From Dysidea avara (Eukaryota > Porifera > Demospongiae > Dictyoceratida > Dysideidae), in assembly GCF_963678975.1 (NCBI RefSeq), contig NC_089272.1, positions 44,459,391-44,523,390 of the forward strand: 64,000 bases of DNA, read 5' to 3'. The translations under genes and the position numbers were made by a program. Below the pieces are notes generated by a model, which saw only the letters and a list, made by a program, of their open reading frames with translations, ran no database searches and was not told where the DNA came from. Each line of letters starts with the position of its first letter. Position 1 is the first letter of the stretch. Shown in pieces: positions 36,440 through 48,700 of this stretch.

Positions 36440-37100
36440 GCACTCTTATGATGGTCAGTCTATCCACACACTTGTTTAGTGGAGTCCTATGAGTACAGAA
36501 ATGTGCTTATTAAGTACTACAATCGCAAACCTTTTGTCGTTAAGAAGACAGACTAGACCCATCTAAGTTTAATGCAGGCACAGCACATAATTTGTCATAC
36601 ACAACACAGGCGCAATGCATATTCTACCAGTGATTGTCATGGCGGAGAAACTTTAGAACTTGTATAGGTATTTGATATTTGATATGATGTAATATTATTT
36701 AGTATTATTGTACGCATGGGTGTACATGTTAAGAGTTGTGATTGTTGCATTAACATGAGTTAGTGTGTAGTGTATCTGAATCCTTCCCTTCTCGTCCATC
36801 CTTGGTCGAACCTTGTGATTGGCATATCTCATCTTAGCCGCCTTATTTTTTGGTGCTGTGACAGGTACATCATCCATACTAGTTATCATAATCCCACTAA
36901 AATGAATACTCCATGAGTTTCTAATTGTTTTGTGTGTCTTGTGAATATTCAAGTTGGTGGTTCTACCATTTACTACTGTGTAGGCTTGTGCTATACATCA
37001 AATAGTACTCAAAGAGTGGTCTTGAGACAAAAATTAATAATTATAACACTCAGTTTTGCCTCATTCATTTGCCCAATCTTTTACATGCTATCGTTTATTT
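36440..37100 (+). repeat. Partial copy of the 5' region of the beta-helix gene
   Basis: Several blocks match 57.95-58.35 kb in the same order. They include GTGCTTATTAAGTACTACAA, AGAAGACAGACTAGACCCAT, CACAGGCGCAATGCATATTC, TGAGTTTCTAATTGTTTTGT and TACTCAAAGAGTGGTCTTGA. The copy stops before any coding sequence. It is either a duplicated promoter/5' UTR or a dispersed repeat that also lies upstream of the gene at 58.4 kb. Confidence 0.55.
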
Positions 37101-37179
37101 ATTTTAACCATTGCAGTGCTTTAACTCTTACTGTACGTACATAATTATAATAAAGATTGCAGTACTGTCACCACATCTT

Positions 37180-38945
37180 CTATATATAAACTAATATCTG
37201 CTGCATGATATACAAGCCTGAACATTTTGATGATTTTGATGATGGATGAAGCTCTTTAACAACGGTGGCCATACCCTCTAACTGGTGAACCTCAATGTGG
37301 CATTGTAATAACCACCATCCTGGATTATCTACTACAAATCTAACTACCGTATAACCACCATATGGTACTATAACTGTGTCCTTCCTAGCATATGTCCTTC
37401 CGTCTTCTTTATAACTGTGTCCTTCCTAACTATGTCCTTCCGTCTTGTCACTCTTGTAGGAAGCGAAAGTTTACTCCGTCTACTGAGCTAGCATGCGTTG
37501 AGTCTTCCCCATGAAAGCCAAAACTGTAAAACAATGTATAGTATCTTTACAAAGGGAACCAAGCTCTGGTGGAATGTCATAATTTTTGCTCCTAAAACTA
37601 TTGGCATTCTTACAAGTCATTTTCATTTTATATTGTGTAAATGGGCAATTGACAGCAATGCAGTCGGTTAATGAATTACACTCATCATCCCATGTTTTAG
37701 GAGGACCATCAATCTCCCTTGATTGGTAGTCATCATAATGTAGTATTGCTTCAGCTCTATGTGTATTAATGGGATTGTTAAAAATTTGGTTGGCACAATT
37801 CGTACAGCTTTCATCTTCCAATGATTCAGCTAAGACCCAATAATTACCATCAGCTTTGTTTGCATTGACAACTATATCATATCGTTCTCCTGTGTTAACT
37901 ATGACATAGTTTACATTCGAAATATTTTGAGCCCCATCAGTAGCTATCACTGTAAGTTTATGTTCTTGGATCGAGAATTTAAATGGATAAAGTGCTTGAG
38001 CTCCAATTACTCGGAATCGGTAACTGTGACCCTTACTAACATTGAAATAGTTCAAATCTGTTGGTAGGATGTTGGTAAATCCATTTATATCATAGTGCCT
38101 CCCTTTATCATTGATTATTCCACACCAAAAGGGGACAGGTCCTAGCAGAGTATTATCTGGTCCAGAAGTATCTTTGTACTTTTCAAATGGTGGATCATTG
38201 GCATCATTTCTTTTCCAAAACTCAAGACTGGTTCCTATTGGATAAAATATATCGATGGATGCCTCCATTTGCCAGTCCATTAGCATGAGAGTGTGCATAT
38301 ATGGTCATATTCATTTGGAATAATATCTTTCACAATTAAAGCTCCGTATAATCCATCTGTCCCCTGAGCTCCACTGTGTGCGTGATACCAGTGCATACCA
38401 GTAGGAAAGGCTGTAAATCTATAAGTATAACTTGTAAAGGGTTGAATAGGATGTTGAGTTATATAGGCAACTCCATCTTGTTCTGACTTTCCCACTTGGT
38501 GCATGCCATGCCAGTGAATGGAAATTCCTTCCACATTTTTCAGTTCATTGTAAACTTTTACATTAACTATCTGGTTTGCATCAGCAATAATGATGGGACC
38601 TGGCATTTGAACATTTATTGCAATTATTGGTCTATAAGTTCCATCAGTTTGTATGATAACTGATGTTTTAGATTCACTTTTATCAAGTGGTGCTAAATTT
38701 CCATTTGAATCAAATACGGCTCTTGTCCCTTTCAGCTGTCTTGAACTTCCATCAATGTTGTAGTAAGTCATGGATGTGAGTGGTTCAACAACAAACACAA
38801 CATCACATTCACCATCTGGACGTTTGTCACTGCTTTCATCTGTACAATCAAACACTTTTTTCTCAGGGTTAAATACTGGTAGATTACTGATTTCACAATA
38901 AGCAATTGCAATCAAGGTTACTAGTGATATAAGTTTTACAAGCAT
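37180..38945 (-). pseudogene. Multicopper oxidase (laccase-like), decayed
   Basis: Starts at 38945 with a signal peptide (MLVKLISLVTLIAIAYC). Cupredoxin domain 1 is intact to about residue 215, with copper motifs IHWHGMH and MHWYHAHSGAQG. The frame then shifts within an ATAT run near 38298. Domain 2 continues at 38298-37550 (DWQMEASI; VNTGERYDIVV). A second shift near 37535 moves domain 3 to another frame (FGFHGEDSTHASSVDGVNF, ending at a TGA at 37448-37450). The HPxHLHGH segment expected next is absent. A roughly 38-bp tandem duplication lies at 37370-37450. The last piece (37180-37405) reads RKDTVIVPYGGYTVVRF and WWLLQCHIEVHQLEGM, with the first His of HCH replaced by Gln (37303-37305). The family oxidises phenols or metal ions; this copy cannot encode a complete enzyme as read. 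Individual frameshifts could be sequencing errors, but the combination points to a pseudogene. Confidence 0.85.
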
Positions 38946-40400
38946 CTAAAATAGTAGATATATACATGTAGCATAAGATTTCAAGTACAGCTATACATGT
39001 ACAAATATAAAATGAGCTGTTAAACAAAATCATAGTACAATTTGATTAGCCATACTGCCATAGTATAAATTGATTAGCTATCCTGCTGTTGTAAAAGCTT
39101 TGTTTCACCACAACAAGTTGAATGCTGTGCTACTTCTAAAACAGCTAAATATTGTATTATCGATATTGATATAATTTTAGATTAAGTACTAAGTAAATAC
39201 CAGGCTAATCCATCATTCTAAAACAGCTTAACTGTAAAAATGTGCATGGTGTATGAAAGTAAAAGTAACTGGCAGCTGAAAGAGTTTATGTCTGAAGCGG
39301 CCAGGAAGGAATGTTAATATACAACTAACTACTAGTTTAAATATTGGACCCTTCTCATTGATTCATTTTCTACATACACATTCACAGAATTGTATATCGG
39401 TGTATAATGTGTTAATTAATAAATGATGTAGAAAATGATGACCTATTTACTGTGCCAAGAAAATTAATTATGAATGCCGAGAGGCCAGTTATTTAGAAAT
39501 TATGCTTTGTGTCATATCAGTATTGGTGCTGGACACCCGCCAGTCCTGATGTGGCTTTATAGCAAAACAGAACCGAGTAAGAAACCCCTACAGAAATGTT
39601 AGAGCAACAGAAAGTTTTGTATTTTTGTAAACTTTTCAATATCACATTTTGTGTTTCTAGCAGCCATCACAAGTGATAATTTGGTATTACAATTTAAATG
39701 TTTGAGGAGTGATGCAACAGCAAAAGCCAACAGATTCCAGCAGCATCAGACTTAAGATATTGTTAAGCATCAAAAAGGAAACATGAGCAATGCCAGCTAA
39801 TTTTTTACTAATGCTTCTAGTGGATTAACAGATGAGCATTGGCAGAGGGCAATACTGTGATCAGGAAACCCATTGTCTTTCTTGTCTTGGTCCAGTAAAG
39901 AGATTAGACAAAATCAACAACAACATTACAGCTGCCCATTGCCAGGCATGAAAACGCTCAACTACACAACAGCAAAAACTACTGCAGTGCAAGCCAGCAT
40001 GCTAGTCTAACAGTAAGAAGAACAGCTGTATATCAACTAGTCAAGATTGATCCACAGTGTTGAATGCAGTAGCAACAAAATTAATGAAAAAATACATGTC
40101 TACAGCCAGTGCACCTACAAACTACATATAAGCTTAAATGTAGAATGTTCACATTGTTGAAAACTTCCTGAAAAGATCTAAATCATTTTTGCTGTTCTAA
40201 TATTGTGCAACTGGAGCCTTCGATCTCTCAACCACAGCAATTCTTACAGCACCTGTATGTATGAACCATGAAGGTACAGATAGTTAAACATTTTCTGATA
40301 ATCATACAAAATATAATAATTGACCAGCTTTGAGTATAATCAGATCTGGGTATAATGATGATTCTCAGCTTCAGTCCCACCTTTAGATTACTGGATCAGG
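38946..40400. other. Gene-free stretch upstream of the oxidase relic
   Basis: Should contain the former promoter of the minus-strand oxidase. No gene, conserved domain or clear repeat was recognised. There is scattered A+T-rich sequence and one more structured block near 39480-40260 that may be an old repeat. Confidence 0.4.
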
Positions 40401-40720
40401 CAGGGGCGTATGCAGGAATTTTGAAAAGGGGTTTCCACTTCAGCTAAGTGACTGTTATATTAGAGTAGTTTATATTACCTGATTGCTCTATTAGAGTATC
40501 TCGATCTTTTCACAAAAATCACAATTCAGAACAATGCTATAAGTGTTGCTATCATGTTAGAAACTATTATTTACTAAGATAAAAGTTTAAAAGGTATCCT
40601 ATTCCATGACAGATTTCAGATTCTGGAAACCTGAGTTTCAATTTCTTAATGTTTGAAGTACTATGTAAAATCCAAAGGGGTTTCCTGAAACCCCTGGGAA
40701 CCCCCCTCTGTACGCCCCTG
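40401..40720. mobile_element. CAGGGGCGTATGCAGG MITE with 5-bp target duplication
   Basis: Left end CAGGGGCGTATGCAGGAATT; the inverse of the right end is CAGGGGCGTACAGAGGGGGG. Flanked by perfect TCAGG (40396-40400 and 40721-40725). Two CTCTATTAGAG motifs lie inside. The body is the inverse of 30804-31074. Confidence 0.88.
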
Positions 40721-40725
40721 TCAGG

Positions 40726-42330
40726 TGTACTGTCACTGGTAAGGTACAAAAAATCCTCAATTATGATTACATAGCTTGCTACTCTGCTACTTATAGGAGT
40801 GATTGACTGCTCTATTAGAGTATCTTGATTGGAGTGTGACTGGTTTTCAGAAACCTCAGAAACCACCTGGAGCTGCCCTTGTATGCTCCTGGAGGAGCAG
40901 GTAAGAGTTTTTAAAATTAGGCATTAACAACTGCATCAAGCAGAAAAGGTGCCACTATTTTAAATGCAATTGAGATTTTGAAGGTACTATGCAAAATATG
41001 ACCAGACTTAACTGTAGTGGACTGTGCAATTAAGAAGCAAATGCACTCTACTAAGTTACCCAGGAAGCTAAACTATTCAATAAAATTAAAAAAAAACATA
41101 TACACATCACATAATTAGCTGGATACTCAGGTTCCAAACTGTTAGAGCAGACCAATTTGATTGTCGGATCAAGCAAATTATAACATTATGATGTCGAAGA
41201 TGGTGAGATCTTGACCCTCATAAACACATTATTGCTGAATGAAGTAAGGAATAGGACAGCTTGCACCTAACCCAGAATTATGTCTGACTGTAAGGATGAC
41301 TGAATTTTTCGGAAATAAGCATAGCAAGTCATTTGTAAACTACAGTTGCTGCCGGTCTGGTCCCATTCCACCAACACTAAGAAGAAAGTTAAACTGATAA
41401 TGATAGCAGGAAGAGGACCAGAAACACATCATTGCAGGAAAGCAGGAAGCTAAACCGATAATGTTGGCAATGAGGCTACAACTAACAGATGTGTATATGA
41501 AGATCTGTACTGCTCTCTCTGAGATTTGTCAGGGTAACAGCCAGCCAATAAGAGAAATTTTTATATTGTTGTGTGGCAACAAATCCTGCCAGTTGCTGCA
41601 TGTGACAACACAGGTAATACCTGTGTGAAAAATCACAACTGTGGGAGTGTGTGATCGTCAAACATGTACACATTATCATACTATCATTAGTGTTTCATGG
41701 GGATTAAGCTGAACAATTTGTTGACCAGCTGATATTATTATAGTCATTGGGGATGATAAGTTTTCTACTAACAGTGACACTCCTAACATTGAACAGTTAC
41801 CCACAGAGACAATAGTCAACAAAAAATAGTCAGCCTAATTGGCAATGTCTGGCCATCATCCCTTGAATGTGGAGACAGACTTTCCTAACTCTGTTACCTT
41901 AAGTCATATATTTACACATTGAGTTATTGTAACAGCAATCATTCACTTATAAAGCCATACATATTAGCATCTGGTTGTGTTAGGCAATGTAATATACCTA
42001 TTGGATCTTATATTGTACTGGCTAAATGTTTCAGCCTGGGTTGGTAGAATCTGATAATGATAGCCTTTAGCTGTAAAAGCTTGGAAAATTTACTGATAGC
42101 TTTATGCTCTTGGCACAGTGAGGTAACTAGTAGCAAAGATTGTGGCAAGAAAAAGAAAATGCAGTAATAGTAGTACGTGGTTGATGACTAATTGAACACA
42201 CAAAATCTATGCTAACAGACCACTAATCATAATAATGGCGATTGCTAGCTAAGTGCCACACCAATTGTGAATATCATCATTGATCCCAACCCTCTATAAA
42301 TAATTATAGTATTGCTACATGTAATAGGTC
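40726..42330. other. Gene-free stretch
   Basis: One isolated GACTGCTCTATTAGAGTATC motif at 40807-40826. No gene, splice-consistent exon or clear transposon end is visible; the small ORFs are uninformative. Confidence 0.4.
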
Positions 42331-42468
42331 GGATGGCTGTGGTATTAGGGATTAATAGTGCAAACATTGTAAACAGGAAGGAGTGAAATAGTGCGAGGTG
42401 AAGCTGAGCACTATTTTCTTCCTGTTTTACAATGCGAGAACTATTAATCCCGAATACCACAGCCATCC
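42331..42468. repeat. Long palindrome (about 138 bp)
   Basis: Left arm GGATGGCTGTGGTATTAGGG, ATTAATAGT and ATTGTAAACAGGAAG. The right arm is the inverse with few mismatches, ending ACCACAGCCATCC. The loop is around GAGGTGAAGCTGAGC. No flanking target duplication is clear. Confidence 0.8.
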
Positions 42469-42599
42469 ACAAATTAATCTGACAACCATAGGAACTGTTA
42501 CTAGGCAACAGAAATTTAAAAATAACCACTGCAAAAGACCAATTACACTTAGAAACTGTTGCCTGGCAACCGTTGTTATGGTACCAAAATAACTTTTAC

Positions 42600-44150
42600 C
42601 TTAGCTATGGTTACTAACAACTATTGTTAAGCAACCATGTTGTTGCTATGCCATGGGGCATCTACATGTATAACTATGGTAACACTAGTTGTCATTTACT
42701 TCTAATAAAAACATACCACACTATTTTAGCCAATCAAATTAGTATTACAGATTTTTGTCAAGGAACCTTGACTGGCAAACAAGAGCAATATTAATTCTAT
42801 TGGCTAATTGCTAGATGTAATATGTCAAGCTGCTATTGAGAGTTATTTTGTAATGCATTCACTTGTTGGATTACACATTGAAACATTAAAATACTCACTC
42901 TTATTGTTAATAGCATGTCTAAATCCCTGTAACCCCCTAGAGATAAGTACCTAGTTTGCTTTCAAGTCTATGTTAATAATCCAAACAAACTTTTAGTAGC
43001 TATGGCCTGACACAGTGTCAGAACATTTCTATTCATATAATAGCATAACAAGAGACCTGCAGGCTACAACGTGTTTAATGACCAGTTTGATTCAACACCA
43101 CAGCTAACAATATTTCCTTAGATGTCACAGTAATTTTTATACAGTCACTTTAATTGTCAATATTTATGATCGTAACTTCGTAAGTCATTGTATCACTTGA
43201 GGATTCTCACATGAATCTTCACTAACAGTATAGCTACATGCACATCCAACAATTAGAAGAGGTACAACATCGTACAGCCTAATGGATTTATAATGACTAT
43301 AGTGGAATTGACAATGTTTAAGTGTATTGTCTTGGCAATCTCTTGAGACCAGTCATAAAATGTCTAGACTAGATTGCAAGTTCTACTCAAGGCATAGAAT
43401 CACCAGCTTGCTATCTACATTCTATCATATTATTTACCATCAATGAGAACAACCAGCCCGAGATCATACCACCCATTACATGTCATCATACCATCTTCAT
43501 CCACAAGGTCATTTGCTATTTCTCAAGATGGAATACCTTGCGATTATAAATATTATTGAAACCTCTGACTCTACATTACTTTTATAATAGATTGTTTGTA
43601 ATGTTGTATGGGGCTAGAGCAACGTGTTTCATATGTAAACTGGATAGGAACACTACTATTGTATTGAAGTATTCTAATTGGAGAGCAGCAGTGGTACCTG
43701 TGTGAATAGATAATAATGTACAGCACATTGATGGAAGACTGCCAATGTTTTATTTAATAGGTACCAACTCAGAGATATTGCAATGTAAATCACGTGACTT
43801 GTTGATCAAAAGGTGTCACAGTAACAATAGAGAGAGGAGTACAGATGAAGTAAGCCATATGACAGTATGAAGCCATAGTCAATAGCTAGAGCAATAAGCT
43901 CGCACACAACATAATTTTTATATTACTCTATTAGGAGCCCATGATGAAGGTGGGCTCTAAAATGTAAGCAGAATCAAGGTTCTACTGCTGTTAGGCATTG
44001 GAGAGTACTGGACTTTGGAAGGTGATGGACATTCTGTCCTGGTTGTTGATTATGTAAGTGCCCCCTCCTTCCCCAATGAGCCTTATCCACAATTACATCA
44101 TAATGAAAAATGGTGAAAAGAGTGGGGGTACTTTGTAAAGCGTGCCATTG
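42600..44150. other. Gene-free stretch
   Basis: A+T-rich sequence with short chance ORFs. The minus-strand ORF 43974-44180 (68 aa) has no recognised domain. Nothing else could be supported. Confidence 0.35.
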
Positions 44151-44161
44151 GAAGGGATAAC

Positions 44162-44345
44162 GTTTTGAGATGTTCCCCATGAAACACTATTGGACATTTT
44201 GTCCATGAAAATCCAATGAAAAAATGTTCAACCTGTGAAAAGAGAAGTTTTCATTGGGTGTCCCCACTGAAATTTTTCCAATGAAAAGTTACTAATGAAA
44301 ATTCCATGAAAAACAATTTCAAAGAGTTGTCATTGGTAATGGCAT
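44162..44345. repeat. Degenerate ATGAAAA-type short repeat
   Basis: CCAATGAAAA, CCATGAAAAT and GTGAAAAG variants recur about ten times over 180 bp with irregular spacing, suggesting an old slippage array. Confidence 0.45.
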
Positions 44346-44689
44346 AGGTGGGGATTCGCGCATTAGATTTATATGTTATTCAAAAATTCCATGAAAATAA
44401 TTATGTACAAAATCGCCACTTGTAGGGTACTAAATTCCAGCAAAAGATGCACAAATCCCTACCTACCAAGGGGTCCAACCTCGACTGGAATCCACTTGGA
44501 ATTCCAAAACGGAGTCTGGAATCTTGGGAAAGAATCTGAAATCTCTGATAAAATGGAATCTCAACAAATGTTCTTTATGTCCATATATAGGATATTGGTC
44601 TGTAATAGGATATGGACACTGTGAAAGGCCTCAGGCCTAATGCATTTTATCCATTAATAAATAATAACACTATAATAAAATGCATATTT

Positions 44690-44882
44690 GTGCATATGTG
44701 ATGAGCTCTAAATGTGATATGCATAAAATGTACTTCAGTGGAGTATATATGATATGTAGGAGATGATAGTTAACATTTGCTATTTAATGAGACAAATGGG
44801 AACTACCATCTCCTACACATCACATACACCACAGGAGTGCATGCTATGTACAATACGTTTAGAGCATATCACATGCACATAA
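44690..44882. repeat. Imperfect palindrome (about 190 bp)
   Basis: TGCATATGTGATGAGCTCTA and GATATGTAGGAGATGATAGT pair with ACTACCATCTCCTACACATC and TAGAGCATATCACATGCACA. Probably a fold-back element. Confidence 0.6.
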
Positions 44883-45279
44883 ATACACTTTTTATTGTAG
44901 TGATATAATTAATAAATATTTCTTGTGAATTATACTGTATATTATCTCGTGTACTGTGTTGCAATCAGTTTAGTTTCATGAGTACTGTGCACATTTTGGA
45001 CACACAATAGCACAATTTTAAAAAGGATAGTTTTAATGTCAATTTCTGGATCCAATTAGCCTGGAACCCATCCAGATGCATAACTTGTTAATATATGTGT
45101 AGCTAACTATGCAAATTTCTAGATATGGAATCTGGAATCTTAGCTTGCATCCTGTCCATTACCAGAAAATTATATAGTTATTCGTGAATGCTCTATTAGA
45201 GAGTTTGATCATGGATTTCTTGAAATTGAAGACAAGCACAATTAAGTCTACTGTACCAATGGGGATGGTGGAGAATATT

Positions 45280-45395
45280 GACTGTGGACTTATGGACTGG
45301 ACTGTGGACTGGACCATGCACTGGACTGTGGACTGGACCATGGACTGGATTGTGGACTGGACCATGGACTAGACTGTGGACTGGACTGTGGACTG
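45280..45395 (+). repeat. GGACTGGACTGTGGACTGGA short tandem repeat
   Basis: Tandem GGACTGGACYRTGGACTGG motifs over about 116 bp, giving an artefactual repetitive WTVDWTMDW-type ORF. A shorter inverted version (AGTCCAGTCCATGGTCCATT) lies at 45953-45999, so the two can pair across about 560 bp. Confidence 0.8.
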
Positions 45396-46567
45396 AATAG
45401 CTAATGAAAATGTTTGAGTTCTTAGCAAAGTATACTGATGAAAACTGAAACTTGCACCAAATCCCACTGTGTGATACAGCTATGGGATAGTCAACTTAGG
45501 AAATGGACTGAGTGACAAACCATCTGAACAACTGCTATATTTCATTCATATATCGAAGTACAAAATGACTGAATTTGTCTGGCACACACACGAAGGCCGG
45601 ATGTGGGCATGCGCCTGGTCGCTGTGCATCATACATTGTAGCAACTGAATACACAGTAGCTACTGGATGCGGGCATGGAACCAACTGCATACTATCAAAT
45701 AGTGTGTGAGCAATGTTTTGAAGTTTAATAAAACTTATCCCTTTTGTGGTTTTGTATGCTCTTGAGTCCATTTATTTAAACTGATCAGCTCAATCTACAA
45801 GTATAAGTTCAATTCCAATGTACAAAGAAGTCAACTGTTAGTATGGCAAATCTTAAGTGGGTATCTTTCAAAGCATTGCTGTTGTGGTTGAAAATGAGTT
45901 GTTGACTAGTCAGGCTGATGCCGCTGGCCCAATTCTAGTCACTTGTTATACTCAGTCCATAGTCCAGTCCATGGTCCATTCCATAGTCCACAGTCAATGT
46001 TTTACACCATCCTGTATGCTAATGTCCATTAGAAGACGGTAAAATGCACCATATGTGCTAACAAATTCATTGATCATATAAATCACATTAAAGGGAATTT
46101 TTGACAAATGGTATATTGTACTATTTACCATCTGTTCCTCAAAAGCCGTATAAATACAATTAGCATTTGTAGGGATTTCATTATGTACATAAGCCATGAA
46201 TAACCACTGCTTAACGACAATGTATAAATCTAAGGATTCTCCCAAGCTGTACTGGAATTGCAATTCAAATTGTAATAAAACGCCCTAATACACCTCTAGA
46301 ACTGTCACCAGATTTCTGGATATGAGTGGAATCTTTGCAAAAAAATTGGTCAGATTTTTGGGTGGTGTTGGAACCCCCGCTATCTGCTGTATAGCCGTGA
46401 GGGGCTAAGTTTTATGTTAGCCTAATTTGGGCGTCTTGGCCTAATTAAAATTTTCTCAGGTTTGCAAACACTCCCAAAATGTATTAGATTATAATAGTTA
46501 TGCCCAGGAGGAGGGAGTGGGGCTTGGTGGGGATTGACATTGATAGGTGCATAAAATAAGCTCAGTG

Positions 46568-46675
46568 CTGTTCTACACATCCGAATCGATTCGGATGCAT
46601 AGAACAGCTTCATATGTGAGGTTTTCGCTTTAGTAGCACCAATCGGTGCTACTAAAAGTGAAAACCTCACATATG
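46568..46675. repeat. Two adjacent near-perfect hairpins
   Basis: Hairpin 1 (46568-46607): CTGTTCTACACATCCGAATC against its inverse GATTCGGATGCATAGAACAG. Hairpin 2 (46611-46675): CATATGTGAGGTTTTCGCTT TAGTAGCACC against its inverse, with only a few mismatches. Each is essentially loopless. Four bases separate them. Confidence 0.9.
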
Positions 46676-46742
46676 AGGCTTATGAGCTTTCTGATGTGGC
46701 GAAGTTTCATATACTTACTAGCTACTGTGAGTGTAGATCATA

Positions 46743-47217
46743 CATTACCAAGTTTGGATGGGCATAAGGTTATGATAAAAGAAGAAAAAAGAATGTATTA
46801 CAGACATATGGGAATGCAAATTTAAGGCAACATAGTGCAGCAGTGAAGACTGCTGCTGTTAGGTAATGTCAAAAGTTATCAACCATCTATTACTACATGA
46901 TTTAGCATCAGATAATCAAGAAAATATTGGTGTTATCACCTGGCAATTTCAGTATTTTATAATATTGCATTTTCTCATACAATTGTACTAAAAATGCAAT
47001 ATTATAGGCACTGAAATTGCCAGGTGATAAACCAATATTTTCCTAATTTTCTGATGCTAAATCATACAGTAATAGATGGTTGATAACTTTCGACGTTACC
47101 TAACAGCAGCAGTCTTTTCACTGCTGCACTATGTTGCTTTAAATTTGCATTTCCATGTCTGTAATACAAACCTTGTGTCCATCCAATGAAAGTAAGTTAC
47201 AGGCAAAGTTGGTAATG
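46743..47217. repeat. Large palindrome (about 475 bp)
   Basis: Left-arm landmarks CATTACCAAGTTTGGATGGG, GTATTACAGACATATGGGAA, GCAGCAGTGAAGACTGCTGC and GATTTAGCATCAGATAATCA recur inverted to the right (TGATGCTAAATCATACAGTA; GCAGCAGTCTTTTCACTGCT; TTCCATGTCTGTAATAC; TTGGTAATG). The centre is near 46985. No ORF; a fold-back element or recent inverted duplication. Confidence 0.85.
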
Positions 47218-47219
47218 AG

Positions 47220-48700
47220 CTAGCGGGGTAGCTAGCTAGCTACTAGTATAAAACTCACTTTGCTTTTGGAATGTGATCTACAGACGACAGTTTTAGAGTC
47301 TCATCAAAAGAACAATTACTTCAGTGACGCGTAGGCCGTAGCAGAGGCTGTATAAATAATTAACGGGGCATCCCATAATAGGACAATCTGGGCGAAGCTA
47401 AGAATATTAATTTTACGAGCGTTAGTTAGCGTGTTGCTACTATAGTACTGAAGAGAGGAGAGCAGCATTCCTAGGAACTGTGATGTGAGGTATTCGTGTA
47501 GTGGTGACATAGCTAACTGTACGTAGCTGTATCTAGCATGTCATGCATTTTCATTTATAATACTTTTGTAATCCTACAGTAAATGTCTAATATGCTTGAC
47601 ATCAGCAACAGATACTATTTGTACAAGGGGGTGGCACTCCAATATACCCTGTACTCCGATCTTCGTCCTCGGTCAAAGTGGTCAAACTCGAAAAATAAGC
47701 TTTGACTTACAGTACAGCTCAAAGGTAACATCGCGAGTATACACATGCGAGTACACTGTTAAAATGAAGAGTAACCACAACTCTCAAGGAGTTCCCAGTG
47801 TAGGGAGGATTTAACACCCCTGGAGAGTAACCATTACTCCAAAGGAGTAACTGGGGAGTAACACATGCTCTGAAGGTGGTGTCACTTACTTTTCAGAGTA
47901 ATGGTCATTCTCTTCAGAGTGTTGGTTACTCTCCATGGGGTGTTAAATCCTCCCTACACTGAGAACTCTCAGAGTGGTAGTTACTCTTTATTTTTAACAG
48001 TGTAATGCTCGCATCTTCTCGCGGGATCATTCTTTTGCAATATACTGTACAATACCTGTGGAATATCGCGTGGATATGCACTAGCCGCGCGAGACACTCG
48101 CTACACATAAGAACACTCGCTACTGAGTTTCTCAGCGCTGTAACTTTGAAATTTCTTGGCTTCTAGAGTTGAAACTTCGGTTGACCATTCCTTTAACTAT
48201 CTAAATAAAGAAAATACGAATTAGAAAAATGCACTAACTGGGGTTCTGTGGCATTACTTGGCGACCAATCCATCTAGGTTTACGGTAGCTATACTGCTAG
48301 CTACAGGCACTGACTGTATAGTCCGTGACAGAGTCAAGGTCAAGTCAGTCGCTAAGTTACCTAGTATTCGGTAGCTACAACACAGGCATTGCAGTAGGAG
48401 ACTTCACAGCTGGCGGAACTGAGCCAGTGCCGCCTCCCAAGACCATAGGTGAGACCTGTTATCTGGTCTTGCGTGACGCTCTCGAGTAAAGTTAGCTATC
48501 GTGGAGCATTACTGTAGCCTTGCTGCATCCACACAGGTCACTCGAGCGCACGTCATGCGTGTACATGCAACGTTACCCGTGAGCTGTACTGTACGCTAAA
48601 TTTTACGGCACAGCAAATGTCACCTGCACCTCAGAAACAGTGGTAAAATGTAAGTAATAGTTCTTAAAAGGCTTTAGTTAAACCTTTATAGTAACATTTA
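47220..48700. other. CpG-richer region, possible promoter neighbourhood
   Basis: Compared with its surroundings, 47270-47480 and 48040-48620 are rich in CG dinucleotides (for example GTGACGCGTAGGCCGTAGC and GCGTGACGCTCTCGAGTAAA). A possible exon end occurs at CAAGACCATAG/GTGAGA (48440-48455). No extended ORF. It may be the 5' end of an unrecognised gene or a younger repeat; direction unknown. Confidence 0.3.
47752..48004. mobile_element. CACTGTTAAAA fold-back MITE
   Basis: Left end TACACTGTTAAAATGAAGAG and right end TTTTTAACAGTGTA, both against TA. The arms extend through AGTGTAGGGAGGATTTAACA and its inverse TGTTAAATCCTCCCTACACT, with repeated GGAGAGTAACC pieces inside. No coding capacity. 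Confidence 0.85.

Noticed and set aside
45184-45372. WTVDWTM-type repetitive ORF
   Set aside because: Direct translation of a short tandem repeat, open on both strands.
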